Source: Roseiconus lacunae (lineage in GTDB: Bacteria > Planctomycetota > Planctomycetia > Pirellulales > Pirellulaceae). Taken from it: DNA of 64,000 nucleotides. The stretch is from the NCBI RefSeq assembly GCF_008312935.1, contig NZ_VSZO01000001.1:1550001-1614000 (forward strand), in the 5' to 3' direction. Positions 18,143 to 27,306 of the stretch are shown here, in pieces (position 1 is the first letter of the stretch; the number at the start of each line of letters is the position of its first letter). The translations under genes and the position numbers were made by a program. The notes beneath the pieces are model-generated. The model was not told the DNA's origin. It did no database searches and saw nothing but the letters and a program-made list of their open reading frames with translations.

Positions 18143-18791
18143 TATGGCGGGCACCACGGTCGATGAAGACAACGTGGTTTATAAGACCGTGCGGATGGCC
18201 ATCAACGCCGCCGGGCACAATTACACTCAGGATCAAGTGCAAGCCGCCGGTGCCGGAAAGGAAAAGTCACAGGCGATCCGCGATGTGCTATCGATCGACG
18301 GTGGCGCACCCAGCGATGAAGAGGTCGCCGCGATCTTTGCCGATTTCAAAGGTCGTTTGAAAAAGGCTTATCAAGACCTTGATGTGAAGGAACAGCCCGG
18401 CGCGACCGAGCTGTTTGCCAAGCTACACCAACAAGGCGTGAAGGTCGTTTTGAACACCGGATACGATCGCGCGACGGCGGAATCGCTGGTCAACAAGATC
18501 GGCTGGAAAGTCGGCGAACAGATTGATGCCCTGGTCACCGCAAGCGATGTCGAAAATGGTCGTCCCGCACCAGACATGATCTTGCGAGCGATGGAGCTAA
18601 CCGGCGTCGAATCGGCAGCCGCTGTCGCTAAGGTCGGTGACTCTGCAATCGATATCGAAGAGGGACTCAGCGCAGGGTGCGGCAAGACATTTGGGATCAC
18701 CACGGGAGCCCAAACCGCCGAACAAATCCAACAGGCAGGCCCAACCGCCATCCTGAATCACCTTCATGAGTTGTCCGCGGCGATCGCCTAG
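18120..18791 (+). CDS. Phosphonatase-like HAD hydrolase
   Basis: A 223-residue HAD-superfamily protein close to PhnX (phosphonoacetaldehyde hydrolase). Motif I is FDMAGTTVDE with nucleophile Asp8 and the DxAGT form typical of phosphonatases. Motif II is LNTGYDR. The usual lysine before motif III is an arginine (GRPAPD), also typical of this group. Motif III is VGDSAIDIEEG. The cap has GKEKSQ with Lys47 and Lys49; one of them may hold the place of the PhnX Schiff-base lysine, but this needs an alignment. The expected reaction is cleavage of the C-P bond of a phosphonoaldehyde. It overlaps the upstream FAD oxidoreductase gene, as in other phosphonate loci. Confidence 0.87.
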   Translation: MIKLVVFDMAGTTVDEDNVVYKTVRMAINAAGHNYTQDQVQAAGAGKEKSQAIRDVLSIDGGAPSDEEVAAIFADFKGRLKKAYQDLDVKEQPGATELFAKLHQQGVKVVLNTGYDRATAESLVNKIGWKVGEQIDALVTASDVENGRPAPDMILRAMELTGVESAAAVAKVGDSAIDIEEGLSAGCGKTFGITTGAQTAEQIQQAGPTAILNHLHELSAAIA

Positions 18792-18866
18792 CGGATTAAA
18801 CAGAGTGTCGTTCTGGCAAAACATCAGAACTTCTTTCCAATTCCAGGTTAGGATTGGCCGACTGGT

Positions 18867-18902
18867 GTTAGCCACGGTTTCCGAGCAATCACCGGTGCTA
18901 AC
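18867..18902. repeat. Imperfect inverted repeat between convergent genes
   Basis: GTTAGCCACGG (18867-18877) faces CCGGTGCTAAC (18892-18902). The six outer bases pair perfectly and the rest nearly so. It lies between the 3' ends of the phosphonatase-like gene and the convergent gene at 18949, so it may serve as a two-way terminator or be a REP-like unit. There is no clear T tract. Confidence 0.4.
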
Positions 18903-18948
18903 GCACGTCGGTGAAGACTCGCAACCGTATTGTCAAATGGACTAAGCT

Positions 18949-19620
18949 CTAACGGGACACCGAGGATGAGCTCTGCTGGGGAACAAAGAATCCTTTTAGC
19001 TGTGCCGACTGAACCGGTGGATCGCTGAGGTTCGTTTGAATCGGCTCACGAGTCGCTTGTGAAGGTAACTCGGGCAGCAGCGTCGTTTGTTCCAGCGTCT
19101 GCTCTAACGCTTTTCGAGATCGAAGTTGGTTCTCGGCGTTCCGCTCGGAAAGCTCTCGCAGTTTATCCGGATGTGTCAGTTGGATCGCACGTCCGATCTT
19201 ACTGGTCGTTCGCGAGAGGGAGTCATCTACTGAAGCCGCCTTCGTCTTTAATGAATCGACGACACTGGCAATCTCACGGAGTTCTTCGGGCTTGGCCGAT
19301 CGACCCAAATCACTCATCTGGTCAAGCTTCGATTGCATGGATGCCAGCTGAGCTGCCAAGTTCGCGACCTCAGCTTCCGCCAACGCGACCTGCTCGCCCG
19401 CGTCGACGACATCGTCGATCCCGAATTCTACTCCTGCGAAGGACGTGATTCCGGCACGCTCCAATTGGTCTCGAACAAATCCCGGGGCGACGATTAGCAG
19501 TACCAGCGCGAGAACGATGATCGCCTCGCGAGTCGCGGCAAATAAATCACGAACATCGCCCCACTTTGATTTGCGTTCTTCACCTTCGGACACGGCCTGC
19601 TCCTTGCCTATCGATTCCAT
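18949..19620 (-). CDS. Membrane-anchored coiled-coil protein of unknown function
   Basis: 223 residues and not recognised. It has one strong membrane helix (AIIVLALVLLIVAPGF, residues about 33-48). Next comes a short folded piece (GITSFAGVEFGIDDVVD), then a long heptad-rich coiled coil (about residues 75-170: EVANLAAQLASMQSKLDQM and so on). The tail is Ser/Gln/Pro-rich. The charged, Lys/Arg/Glu-containing N-terminus suggests that the coiled coil projects into the periplasm. It is transcribed away from the phosphonate genes, and 45 bases separate its start from the stop of the dehydrogenase-like gene upstream in the same direction. Confidence 0.7.
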   Translation of the reverse strand: MESIGKEQAVSEGEERKSKWGDVRDLFAATREAIIVLALVLLIVAPGFVRDQLERAGITSFAGVEFGIDDVVDAGEQVALAEAEVANLAAQLASMQSKLDQMSDLGRSAKPEELREIASVVDSLKTKAASVDDSLSRTTSKIGRAIQLTHPDKLRELSERNAENQLRSRKALEQTLEQTTLLPELPSQATREPIQTNLSDPPVQSAQLKGFFVPQQSSSSVSR

Positions 19621-19665
19621 TCTTCACTGTTGGATTATTCAAAATGCGTCGCAGGGATGTCTAGA

Positions 19666-22644
19666 TCAGTCTTCGGCACTCCCGTTTTGAGGTGCTGCGG
19701 CCGTGCTAACGATGTATGCCAATAAATCAGCCGCTTGTTGGGCTGTCATCCCGGCCAATAGCTGATCGGGCATGGCCGACTTGTTCGACCGTTGACTCTG
19801 TTCGATGTCGTCTTTGGCAATCGTGATCGACGTACCAGAAGAATCCACCAACGCGATTGACTCGGTGTCTTCTTTCGTAACGATCCCGACGAACAGTTGA
19901 CCCTCGCTGGTCAAGATCTGCTGCGACCGATAGCGATCCTCAATCTTCTCAGACGGGCGGATCATGCTGACCAGCAACTCTCGCGGGGTCTGTTTGGCCG
20001 AGATGCCCGTCAAATCCGGGCCGACGTCCTTGCCGATTCCATTGATCGAATGGCAGGATCGACAATTCACATCACGTGCGTTTTCGAATAGCTGCCGCCC
20101 GCGTTCGGCGACGCCTTCAATCGCCAGCAATCGCTCTACGGAAATGTCTGGCCCCAAACGCTCGACACGCTCGTCCTCGGGAAGGTAGTGCTCAAATAGA
20201 TCCCTCACTAAGCTGTCAGGATGATTGGTCGCGGAATCAATCACGGCAACTTTAAGATCGCTGGAAAGCTCTGACTCGCTGAAACCGTAGGCAAGAGAAA
20301 GCGCCAACGCGCCGGCAGGAGATCCGAGCTGACGATCGATTTCGACTTGCCTGTCGTCTGCCGAAGTCAGCTCGTTCGCCGCCGTCTTCCAGATCGGCGT
20401 GCCAGCCGAATCGTCGAGCGACGCGATCCAGTCATGAAGCAAACGCACGCCCCGAAGGTCGATCACATTCGAACCGAACTGTGGCATGTGGCCTCGGCCG
20501 GATTTTAGGACACGATAAAGCAGGATGCTCTGCGATGGGGAGCCAGGCTTGATTACACGGGCGTCAGGAATGCCGAAATGTCCTTGCGCGGGTGGTTCGT
20601 CAAGATAGTTATTCGCATCAAGACTCTTGGTGATGTCAAAGTTGAAGTTCGCCGTACCGCCACCTTGCGGCCGATGGCAGGTCGAACAATTGAGTGCAAG
20701 GTAGGACCTCGCCCGATCCTGGAGCGATTGTGACTGGTCGTGAGGTGACACAATCGCCGTGTTTGACTTAATCGCGGTTTTGAAATAGCCGAGTTCTTTC
20801 AGTCGCTTAAGTTGGCTAAAAGAACCATCATGTCCGAATCGCTGCAAGTCTAACTGTGGCGGCCAAAAACCTTGTACGGTTCCTCCGGCCCAAATGTGAC
20901 AAAGCAGGCATTCACTTCTGCTGGCATGTCGCCAGGTTTGCGTTCGAAAGCCGTCATCGGCGCTTGGGTCGACGATTCGCAGTTGAGTTTCGGTGGCGAC
21001 ATCCGCTTGCAAGATCGCGTCGGTTTGCGAATCATTCCAAACATAATTGTAGGCTCGCCATTCTTCGTCGGCTAAATGCAAGACTTGGGTTTCAATGTGA
21101 CGGCGCGTTGACGGATCGCTTGGGTCGACGTCGTAGCTGACCGTTTTCGCGACGACGGTATCGATAGGAAATTCGAAGCGACCGGCGACGATCGGTCTCT
21201 GCCAGTCGTCTTTTTCGTACTGTCCCAATTGGCTTGAACCGGGGACACCGATCCATTGCCGGGATAAAGTTCCATCGGCCCAATGATGAGCTTTGATTTG
21301 GTATTCAAAGACGCCCGTTGCTGGAACTTGGTCAACCGTGTTCGCAAAAATCCCGGTTTCACTGAGACGCCGAGGAAACGCTTGTTGCCGGGACGCTTCC
21401 TCGTTGGCCTCAAGCCGAAGGATGGTTCCGTCGTAACCAACGATTAGCACTTCGCCATCGGGTGATGACATGAAGCAAACGATTTGAAGTGGCGTATCGA
21501 CCAGCTCTTTCTGCCACAGAACTTGATCCCCGGCCGACTTGAGTGCCCAAACTTTGCCGGTCATCCAATCTCCGTAGATGTAAGCGCCCTTCAGTTCCGG
21601 AAGACGATCGCTTTGCCAGAAATGTCCGCCGGTGATCGAGCGGGAATCGAGGTGAGTGTGCTCGAACAATGGCGGTGTGATGGGGATGCTCGGCGGTTGG
21701 CGTTGTTTGACGATCTGACTGCCCTCCATGATGCTCCAGCCATGGTTTCGCCCTCGATCGATGCGGTGAATCATTTCCCGCATTTCCCAGCCAACGTCGG
21801 CTGCAAGCAAGTCTCCGTTGTTAGGATTGAACGCAATCTTCCATGGATTGCGTAAGCCAAACGACCACACCTCCGGACGGGCATTAGGGTGATCGAGAAA
21901 TGGATTGTCCGCCGGAATTCGATAGGGTGCGGCGTCTTCTGGCTGATCGACATCGAGTCGCAAGATCGAAGCTTCAAGATCGCTGATGTCCTGACCTGTC
22001 TCTTTGGCATCAGGCGGGTATGGCGGCTGTGTATCGCCGACTGAAAGGTAAAACATTCCGTCGGGGCCAAATTGCATCGATCCGCCGGTGTGTCCTTTGG
22101 GATCCCACTGCAACAGCTCTTGTCGGCTGTCCGGGTCGATGATCGGAACCGTCGGGTCGGTGACTTTGAAACGAACACACTTCGTTCCTGGATCGTCTGA
22201 GCCGCGATACGAATAAGTTACGTAACACCACGGATGGTTTTCCAAGTCGCGGTGAAACTGGGTTGCCAAGGCTTGCCCGATGCGTTGCCGGTGGCAATCA
22301 TTAAGGTTTAATACCAGGTTAGACTCGCTGGTGTTCGGGTCGTTTGCAAAGGCGACGATCTCGCCGTTTTGTTGGGTTGCGATCCAGCGTTTTGCCGAGG
22401 GCAGCCACACGACGTCGGTCGGGTTGGACAGTTCGATTCCCGCGAAGACACGAACGCTCTTGCAAGGCAGCGGAGGATCGGGTGTTCCTCGGACATTGGA
22501 TGTCTTCCAAGGATACTTCCGTTCGGGAAGCGGACCCTCTGCTTCGACGCTTGTATCCGTCGCTAACGCAATCGTTCCCATCGCATCTATTTTCAGCAAT
22601 GCGAAAGCCACAACGATGATCAGCACCAACCAATCGACACGCAT
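19666..22644 (-). CDS. PQQ-type sugar dehydrogenase-like protein fused to multi-heme cytochrome c domains
   Basis: A 992-residue secreted protein. The ATG at 22644 has GGAG nine bases ahead and a clean signal peptide (VLIIVVAFALLKI); the TTG at 22659 is therefore rejected. Residues about 45-430 form a glucose/sorbosone-dehydrogenase-like six-bladed propeller (FRVEVWSFGLRNPWKIAF-type blades, GGHFWQSDRLP, YIYGDWMTGKVW). The next region carries heme motifs CLLCH (Cys579) and CSTCH (Cys653). The C-terminal planctomycete heme-binding domain has CRSCH (Cys861) and GKDVGPDLTG. It probably oxidises a sugar or alcohol and passes electrons through three hemes to the respiratory chain. The substrate and a bound PQQ are not shown by sequence alone. 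Confidence 0.88.
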   Translation of the reverse strand: MRVDWLVLIIVVAFALLKIDAMGTIALATDTSVEAEGPLPERKYPWKTSNVRGTPDPPLPCKSVRVFAGIELSNPTDVVWLPSAKRWIATQQNGEIVAFANDPNTSESNLVLNLNDCHRQRIGQALATQFHRDLENHPWCYVTYSYRGSDDPGTKCVRFKVTDPTVPIIDPDSRQELLQWDPKGHTGGSMQFGPDGMFYLSVGDTQPPYPPDAKETGQDISDLEASILRLDVDQPEDAAPYRIPADNPFLDHPNARPEVWSFGLRNPWKIAFNPNNGDLLAADVGWEMREMIHRIDRGRNHGWSIMEGSQIVKQRQPPSIPITPPLFEHTHLDSRSITGGHFWQSDRLPELKGAYIYGDWMTGKVWALKSAGDQVLWQKELVDTPLQIVCFMSSPDGEVLIVGYDGTILRLEANEEASRQQAFPRRLSETGIFANTVDQVPATGVFEYQIKAHHWADGTLSRQWIGVPGSSQLGQYEKDDWQRPIVAGRFEFPIDTVVAKTVSYDVDPSDPSTRRHIETQVLHLADEEWRAYNYVWNDSQTDAILQADVATETQLRIVDPSADDGFRTQTWRHASRSECLLCHIWAGGTVQGFWPPQLDLQRFGHDGSFSQLKRLKELGYFKTAIKSNTAIVSPHDQSQSLQDRARSYLALNCSTCHRPQGGGTANFNFDITKSLDANNYLDEPPAQGHFGIPDARVIKPGSPSQSILLYRVLKSGRGHMPQFGSNVIDLRGVRLLHDWIASLDDSAGTPIWKTAANELTSADDRQVEIDRQLGSPAGALALSLAYGFSESELSSDLKVAVIDSATNHPDSLVRDLFEHYLPEDERVERLGPDISVERLLAIEGVAERGRQLFENARDVNCRSCHSINGIGKDVGPDLTGISAKQTPRELLVSMIRPSEKIEDRYRSQQILTSEGQLFVGIVTKEDTESIALVDSSGTSITIAKDDIEQSQRSNKSAMPDQLLAGMTAQQAADLLAYIVSTAAAPQNGSAED

Positions 22645-22653
22645 ATCTTTGTT

Positions 22654-22657
22654 CTCC
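22654..22657 (-). promoter_or_regulatory. Ribosome binding site deciding the ATG at 22644
   Basis: GGAG on the - strand lies nine bases ahead of the ATG at 22644. It overlaps the alternative TTG start, so that start is unlikely. Confidence 0.6.
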
Positions 22658-22778
22658 AACCTGAACGAGCGAGGGATCAGGCCAGTTTAACAACCGTTTC
22701 TCGAATGGGAGCGTTTTCTGACACACGTTAACCGAGTAATCCGCCGAATCGATCGTTGCCAGATCAGTGGACGGCCGC

Positions 22779-23267
22779 CTAGCAGAAACTCGGTGGCGGT
22801 GACACGCGTTGGTAATGTGTTTCTAAAGCCTTTGCTTCTTCACCTTCGGGGGTGACATTGAATGCGGTTAGCAACAGTTGGTTGTCATCGACAAGCTCAA
22901 CGCGAGTCCTCCAACCCCACGCGGGCTGTCCTTGGCCGACATCGTATTGACCGAAGACTTCGAAGCCACGTTCGGTCGGTTGGCCTTGAGAAAACATCAA
23001 TGCCTTGGACATGTGAAAACTGTCCAACCATGAACATTGCCATTGATTGGTGATCTCGTTGTATGCGAGCAATTCTTCACCCGATCGAGCCTTTCCGTTA
23101 ATGCTCCCGCGGTACCGGTGCTTCAGAAAATGATCGTTGATCAATGGCTCAATGGTGCCGCCGATTTCAGATTCATCTGCCAATTTGTTCGGCTCAAACC
23201 AGGTTCGACAAAAACCATGCCAGCGCCCGGGCAGTCGACTCCAAAGTTGCTTGATCGCATCAGACAT
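22779..23267 (-). CDS. DUF1579 family protein
   Basis: 162 residues, cytoplasmic (no signal peptide). It fits DUF1579, a small beta-barrel family of unknown function. Visible family features are the opening LPGRWHGFCRTWFEPNKLADES, then NDHFLKHRYRGSINGKARSG and LAYNEITNQWQCSWLDSFH. The strand-rich pattern with conserved Trp residues suggests a lipocalin-like barrel binding a small ligand. No operon partner is evident, since about 130 bases separate it from the dehydrogenase gene. Confidence 0.75.
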   Translation of the reverse strand: MSDAIKQLWSRLPGRWHGFCRTWFEPNKLADESEIGGTIEPLINDHFLKHRYRGSINGKARSGEELLAYNEITNQWQCSWLDSFHMSKALMFSQGQPTERGFEVFGQYDVGQGQPAWGWRTRVELVDDNQLLLTAFNVTPEGEEAKALETHYQRVSPPPSFC

Positions 23268-23452
23268 CCGGCGGGTTTCCTGTATCGTTGGGGGATCGTG
23301 AGTTCTTTAGTCGTGTTTAACCCGCCACATTCACGATTGTATGAGGGCGGGCACGCGAGCAGCCGGGGAGGCCGGTATCTGAGACGGTGGCTGTAGAGCT
23401 GACGGCCTGTTGTGGCTCAAAGGCAAGACTACAGTATTTTTCCGGTTCATAT

Positions 23453-23794
23453 TTAGTCATCTAAGCCTTCGCGACGCAGCGTTAACCTAGCCCAAGCGGA
23501 TACCAAGAATGCGATAACGGCGATCGGAATTCCGATCGCACCGAAACGCAGCGACCGAGAGATCCCGGCGGCCAATTGTGTGGGATCGACCGAACTTTGT
23601 GTCGACAGTTGACGAAAGGCCGCCATCATGGAAAGGGTGGTCCCAGCAACAGCGAACACGACGGCGATTAGGAACACGACACCCGAGACGAGTTGCATGC
23701 GTTTCAGGATCTGTTTCCGTTTTTCAAACGCGGCGTCAGAGACGTCTCGGTGATCGTCGTCGTTGCTGGAGGTTTGATACGGATTGCGGGGCAT
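23453..23794 (-). CDS. Small membrane protein with two transmembrane helices
   Basis: 113 residues from the ATG at 23794. The longer frame to 23953 overlaps the divergent gene and adds an unlikely leader. A polar, Asp-rich N-terminus (YQTSSNDDDHRD) is followed by a basic helix (AFEKRKQILKRMQ). Two hydrophobic helices come next: LVSGVVFLIAVVFAVAGTTL and IGIPIAVIAFLVSAWARL. I do not recognise the family. It is divergent from the large secreted protein gene and shares the intergenic region 23795-23933 with it. Confidence 0.65.
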   Translation of the reverse strand: MPRNPYQTSSNDDDHRDVSDAAFEKRKQILKRMQLVSGVVFLIAVVFAVAGTTLSMMAAFRQLSTQSSVDPTQLAAGISRSLRFGAIGIPIAVIAFLVSAWARLTLRREGLDD

Positions 23795-23933
23795 TGTCTT
23801 GCTGCACGATTGACGTCGGGAATTTTGACATTCCGCGCCACGCATGCTCTGATTGAGGCTCGAGAAGGAATGGGTGATTGCCAGGGCAATCGTTCGAGAA
23901 CTGACTCTCCTTTCTAACATGGGGGCCGCGACG

Positions 23934-26900
23934 ATGTTGCATTCGTCAGCCATCTTTCACCGTCAATTACTGGTCACGCTCGGTGTCGCTTTCGCTTGGT
24001 TTCCGATGTCCGGGGATGCTTTCTGCGGTGATACGGCAGCTCCGGTCAGTGACATCAGGCACTGTATGCTGGGTGAGGGCGGCCGCCATGTGATCGTCGG
24101 GTCGATTGAACTTCCGGCAGACGGGCTTTGGCAGATCCAGACAGATGAGCTGCCAATTTCCGTGCACGAATCGTACTTGGTTCCTCAGGATACCGCGCGG
24201 CTGCGGCAACTTGGAAAACGAATGTATGCGGCCCTGGAAGACCGTATTATTCAAGCGGGGCAGTGGCAGACACAACGCGGGTATGGACTCTGTCGCCAGT
24301 ATGCGATCGACCACAACCATGTCGGTCCGCCTTCGTTGAAAGCGATCTATGAAGAAAACGACGCGACTCAGTCAATGTCGGGGAGTTGGGACAGAATGTC
24401 TTGGCGAATCCGTGATTTGGAGCACATGATCTCGAAGGAATCGATCGAAGGACCATTTATTCATTTGATCCCAAACGTCGATTTCAAATTTTCCGAACAA
24501 GCGGTGACCGAGAGTCCGTTGAGCAAGCGTCTTGTCGTTCCAAAGGAGCTTCGAAAAGTTTTAGCGTTTCAACTTCGCCCACTGATCGATGACGGAAAAC
24601 ACTGGGTCCTGTACACCGACGGGGCTTGTGAACGCGCTGAGATTGATCGTGAGCTGGTTGAGAAGCAACATGCCAAGATCCGGCCTATTCTATCTGGTTC
24701 GGAGTTCGAAGGGGCCGATCGTCGCGAGATGGTTTCTTACACCATTGTCATCATCTCAGATGAACGTCTTCAGTCCGTGTCCGACATTAAGATCGCCAAC
24801 TCAATTTTACAGCAATCGTCGTTGGCCAGGCTCGATGTCACCGTTGTCAAAGAATCCAACACCGACGATATCGCACCGCTGGTCCGCCAAGCTCGCCAAT
24901 TCGCATGGCAACCGTATGTGCTGGCCGGCAGCGGGGGCATTTTAGATGTTTGGAATCATACGCAAACCACCGAACAAGACACGAACCCGCGTCGCAGTCT
25001 TTCGATGTTTTCGATCCTCGGTGGCAGGGCGGCAATCGAGGAAACGCTGCAACTACAAAACCTGAACGTCCGAACAAAAGCAAGTGCGGGCAGTGTTGAC
25101 CTCAATTCAATCAAGGGTGTCGAGGTTGAATCACACCCATTCGAGGAGATGTTAGCTGGAACGGAAGGCGGTCATCTCGAGCTTGCTTCCTTTGTTCCAC
25201 ATGATCGCTTTTTCATCTACATCGGAAAGCCGGATTCGCTTCCAGCGTTATTTGATACCGGCGCGCCTTTCATCGCCAGTTTGGGCACGATGATGTCGGG
25301 CAACTGCTTGCAGTACAACCTGGAAGCCCGCTATCTCGATCGACTTGGGGTGAATCGCGACTGGGTTGATGCGGTACTGTCGTCGGGAATGATCGAGGAG
25401 ATGTCGGTCTTCACTCCTGATTTGTTTTTTATTGACGGAACCGATGTGACGGTCGTCGCGAGACTGAAGCAACCTACTTTACTACGACGGATGCTAAGCA
25501 TGCTAGGAGTCACTGCGGGATCGACGGAAGAACTTGTCAAGCTTCCAACTTCGGGCGATCAGCCGGCGTTTGCTTCGCTCCGCGGCGATCTGCTTTTTCT
25601 TAGCAGTAACAAGCACGAATTGCGACGCGCCCTGGAACTGCAACAGAACGGTGGCGAAGGTAGTTTGGGCGCGAGTGCCGAGTTTCGCTACATGCTCACC
25701 CAATTGCCGGTTGGCGAACAAACACGATTGTATGCCTACCTATCCGATCCATTCGTCCGAAGACTTGTCGGACCAGAAACGAAGATCGGCCAGCGACGAC
25801 GGATTTTGGCAAAAGCGCGAATGGAAGCGATCACGGCTAAGGGACTGCAAGCACGCTTAGATGGCCTGACCGATGTCCATTCAGTTGATGCCCTCGCCCG
25901 GCACGGTTATCTTCCCAGTGATTGGCACAGCGCCGGCGGCCAGAACGACAGCAGAGCAAACGCGAGTCATGAGATCCTGCCGAGTGGCATCGTTCGGTCG
26001 GAGCACTATGGGACGTTGCCCCGGATGAAAACGCTTCGGGATGTTCCGATCGAAAAGATCACTCCCGAGGAAGCGGAAGCATACGAAAGTTATCGCGAGA
26101 ACTACTCGAGGTATTGGCGGCAATTCTTTGATCCGATCGCGATTCGCCTCAACGATACCGCGCCGGGCGAGTTGGAACTTTCCACCTTTATTTTGCCACT
26201 CGTTGATAACTCGATTTACAACGGACTTCGTCAAGTCTTGGCGCACCAAGACGATCAACAGTTTCTATCGGTACCAATCGTTGAACCGACGCCGGTACTG
26301 AAGTTCTCGATGAATCTTCGCGAGCAAGCATGGCAACAGATCGCCGGTAATTTCTCGGATTTCTTCGCCCACTATTCCGGTGTCAGTTCGGCAATGTTGG
26401 ACGATCTTGGTCCCAGCGTCCACCTTGCGGTCTTTGATTCTGATCCGATCATTGCTGTCGGTAGCGGTGATGTCTTCGGGGCTTTCGGGGGCAACGTGAT
26501 CCGTGGCGGGAACAGTATGACGATGGTTCCGGTGATGCTGTCGATGTTGACACGTCCTTGTAGCATCATTGTCGAAACGAAAGATCCCGAACGGACCGCC
26601 CAGTACCTTCGACAAGCCGCTCTCGCACGATCGATGGGGCGAGCTTCCAACAATGGTTTTGCGACCTCGTTCTACCAAGAAGACGACGATGATCGTTGGG
26701 TTTGGGTGATGGACATCATGGGCATGGTCAAGTTGCGGTACGGGATTGAAATCAGCGACCACTACATGGTGATCCGCAACATTCCTTGGTCCAGTGACGA
26801 CCGTGTGGTTCGCTCTGAACCGGTTGATTTGAATGCGTCCTATCTGCAACTCAACCCCGTCGCTTGCCGGTTGCAATTACCAGGGCTTCATGCCGCCGCT

Positions 26901-27224
26901 GCCGACGCCAACCGGCGTGCGGTGATGTCCGGGATGGGACGCCTGTATCCGCTGATGTTGGCCGGTAGTGACAGCTTAGAATCGGCCATGGCTGAACATC
27001 AACGACTGTTTGGGTTCCATCCGCGGCAACTTCAAGGGGATCGATGGCGTTGGGAAAATCAGCGACTTTTCAGCGATGCATTCGGCCATCCGGTGCAGCA
27101 GCGGCAACCTCGGTACCAGCCTGATCAGCCCTTCGGCCTGATGAACCGCATCGAATCGATCCAATTAAATATGCAGTTCGAGTCTGACGGTTTGCGAAGC
27201 AATGTTCGCTGGCGGTTGAAATAG
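23934..27224 (+). CDS. Large secreted planctomycete protein of unknown function
   Basis: About 1096 residues from the ATG at 23934, which has GGGGG eight bases upstream; an ATG at 23919 is also possible, and the frame is open to a TTG at 23853. A signal peptide is visible (LLVTLGVAFAWFPMSGDAFC). The body has no transmembrane segment or catalytic motif that I can name. Stretches such as LELASFVPHDRFFIYIGKPDSLPALFD and GDLLFLSSNKHELRRALEL resemble DUF3352-like bacterial surface proteins that repeat a domain of that kind, but I hold this only weakly. The C-terminal half has similar-looking alternating strands and helices. It is a single gene, followed by a hairpin and the SDR gene. Confidence 0.7.
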   Translation: MLHSSAIFHRQLLVTLGVAFAWFPMSGDAFCGDTAAPVSDIRHCMLGEGGRHVIVGSIELPADGLWQIQTDELPISVHESYLVPQDTARLRQLGKRMYAALEDRIIQAGQWQTQRGYGLCRQYAIDHNHVGPPSLKAIYEENDATQSMSGSWDRMSWRIRDLEHMISKESIEGPFIHLIPNVDFKFSEQAVTESPLSKRLVVPKELRKVLAFQLRPLIDDGKHWVLYTDGACERAEIDRELVEKQHAKIRPILSGSEFEGADRREMVSYTIVIISDERLQSVSDIKIANSILQQSSLARLDVTVVKESNTDDIAPLVRQARQFAWQPYVLAGSGGILDVWNHTQTTEQDTNPRRSLSMFSILGGRAAIEETLQLQNLNVRTKASAGSVDLNSIKGVEVESHPFEEMLAGTEGGHLELASFVPHDRFFIYIGKPDSLPALFDTGAPFIASLGTMMSGNCLQYNLEARYLDRLGVNRDWVDAVLSSGMIEEMSVFTPDLFFIDGTDVTVVARLKQPTLLRRMLSMLGVTAGSTEELVKLPTSGDQPAFASLRGDLLFLSSNKHELRRALELQQNGGEGSLGASAEFRYMLTQLPVGEQTRLYAYLSDPFVRRLVGPETKIGQRRRILAKARMEAITAKGLQARLDGLTDVHSVDALARHGYLPSDWHSAGGQNDSRANASHEILPSGIVRSEHYGTLPRMKTLRDVPIEKITPEEAEAYESYRENYSRYWRQFFDPIAIRLNDTAPGELELSTFILPLVDNSIYNGLRQVLAHQDDQQFLSVPIVEPTPVLKFSMNLREQAWQQIAGNFSDFFAHYSGVSSAMLDDLGPSVHLAVFDSDPIIAVGSGDVFGAFGGNVIRGGNSMTMVPVMLSMLTRPCSIIVETKDPERTAQYLRQAALARSMGRASNNGFATSFYQEDDDDRWVWVMDIMGMVKLRYGIEISDHYMVIRNIPWSSDDRVVRSEPVDLNASYLQLNPVACRLQLPGLHAAAADANRRAVMSGMGRLYPLMLAGSDSLESAMAEHQRLFGFHPRQLQGDRWRWENQRLFSDAFGHPVQQRQPRYQPDQPFGLMNRIESIQLNMQFESDGLRSNVRWRLK

Positions 27225-27225
27225 T

Positions 27226-27264
27226 GTTCGCGTTGCGTCACAACAGACTGTATCAACGCCGAAC
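27226..27264. other. Hairpin after the large secreted protein gene
   Basis: GTTCGCGTTG (27226-27235) can pair with CAACGCCGAAC (27254-27264) with one bulged base. There is no T tract after it, so termination is only possible, not supported. Confidence 0.3.
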
Positions 27265-27306
27265 AATCGTCAGTTCGGCCGAATGTTGCTATTAGCGAAT
27301 CACATC

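Noticed and set aside
25881-26876. Long - strand frames opposite the large secreted protein
   Set aside because: They are shadows of the 1096-residue frame; the sense frame has a signal peptide and continuous coding sense over its full length.
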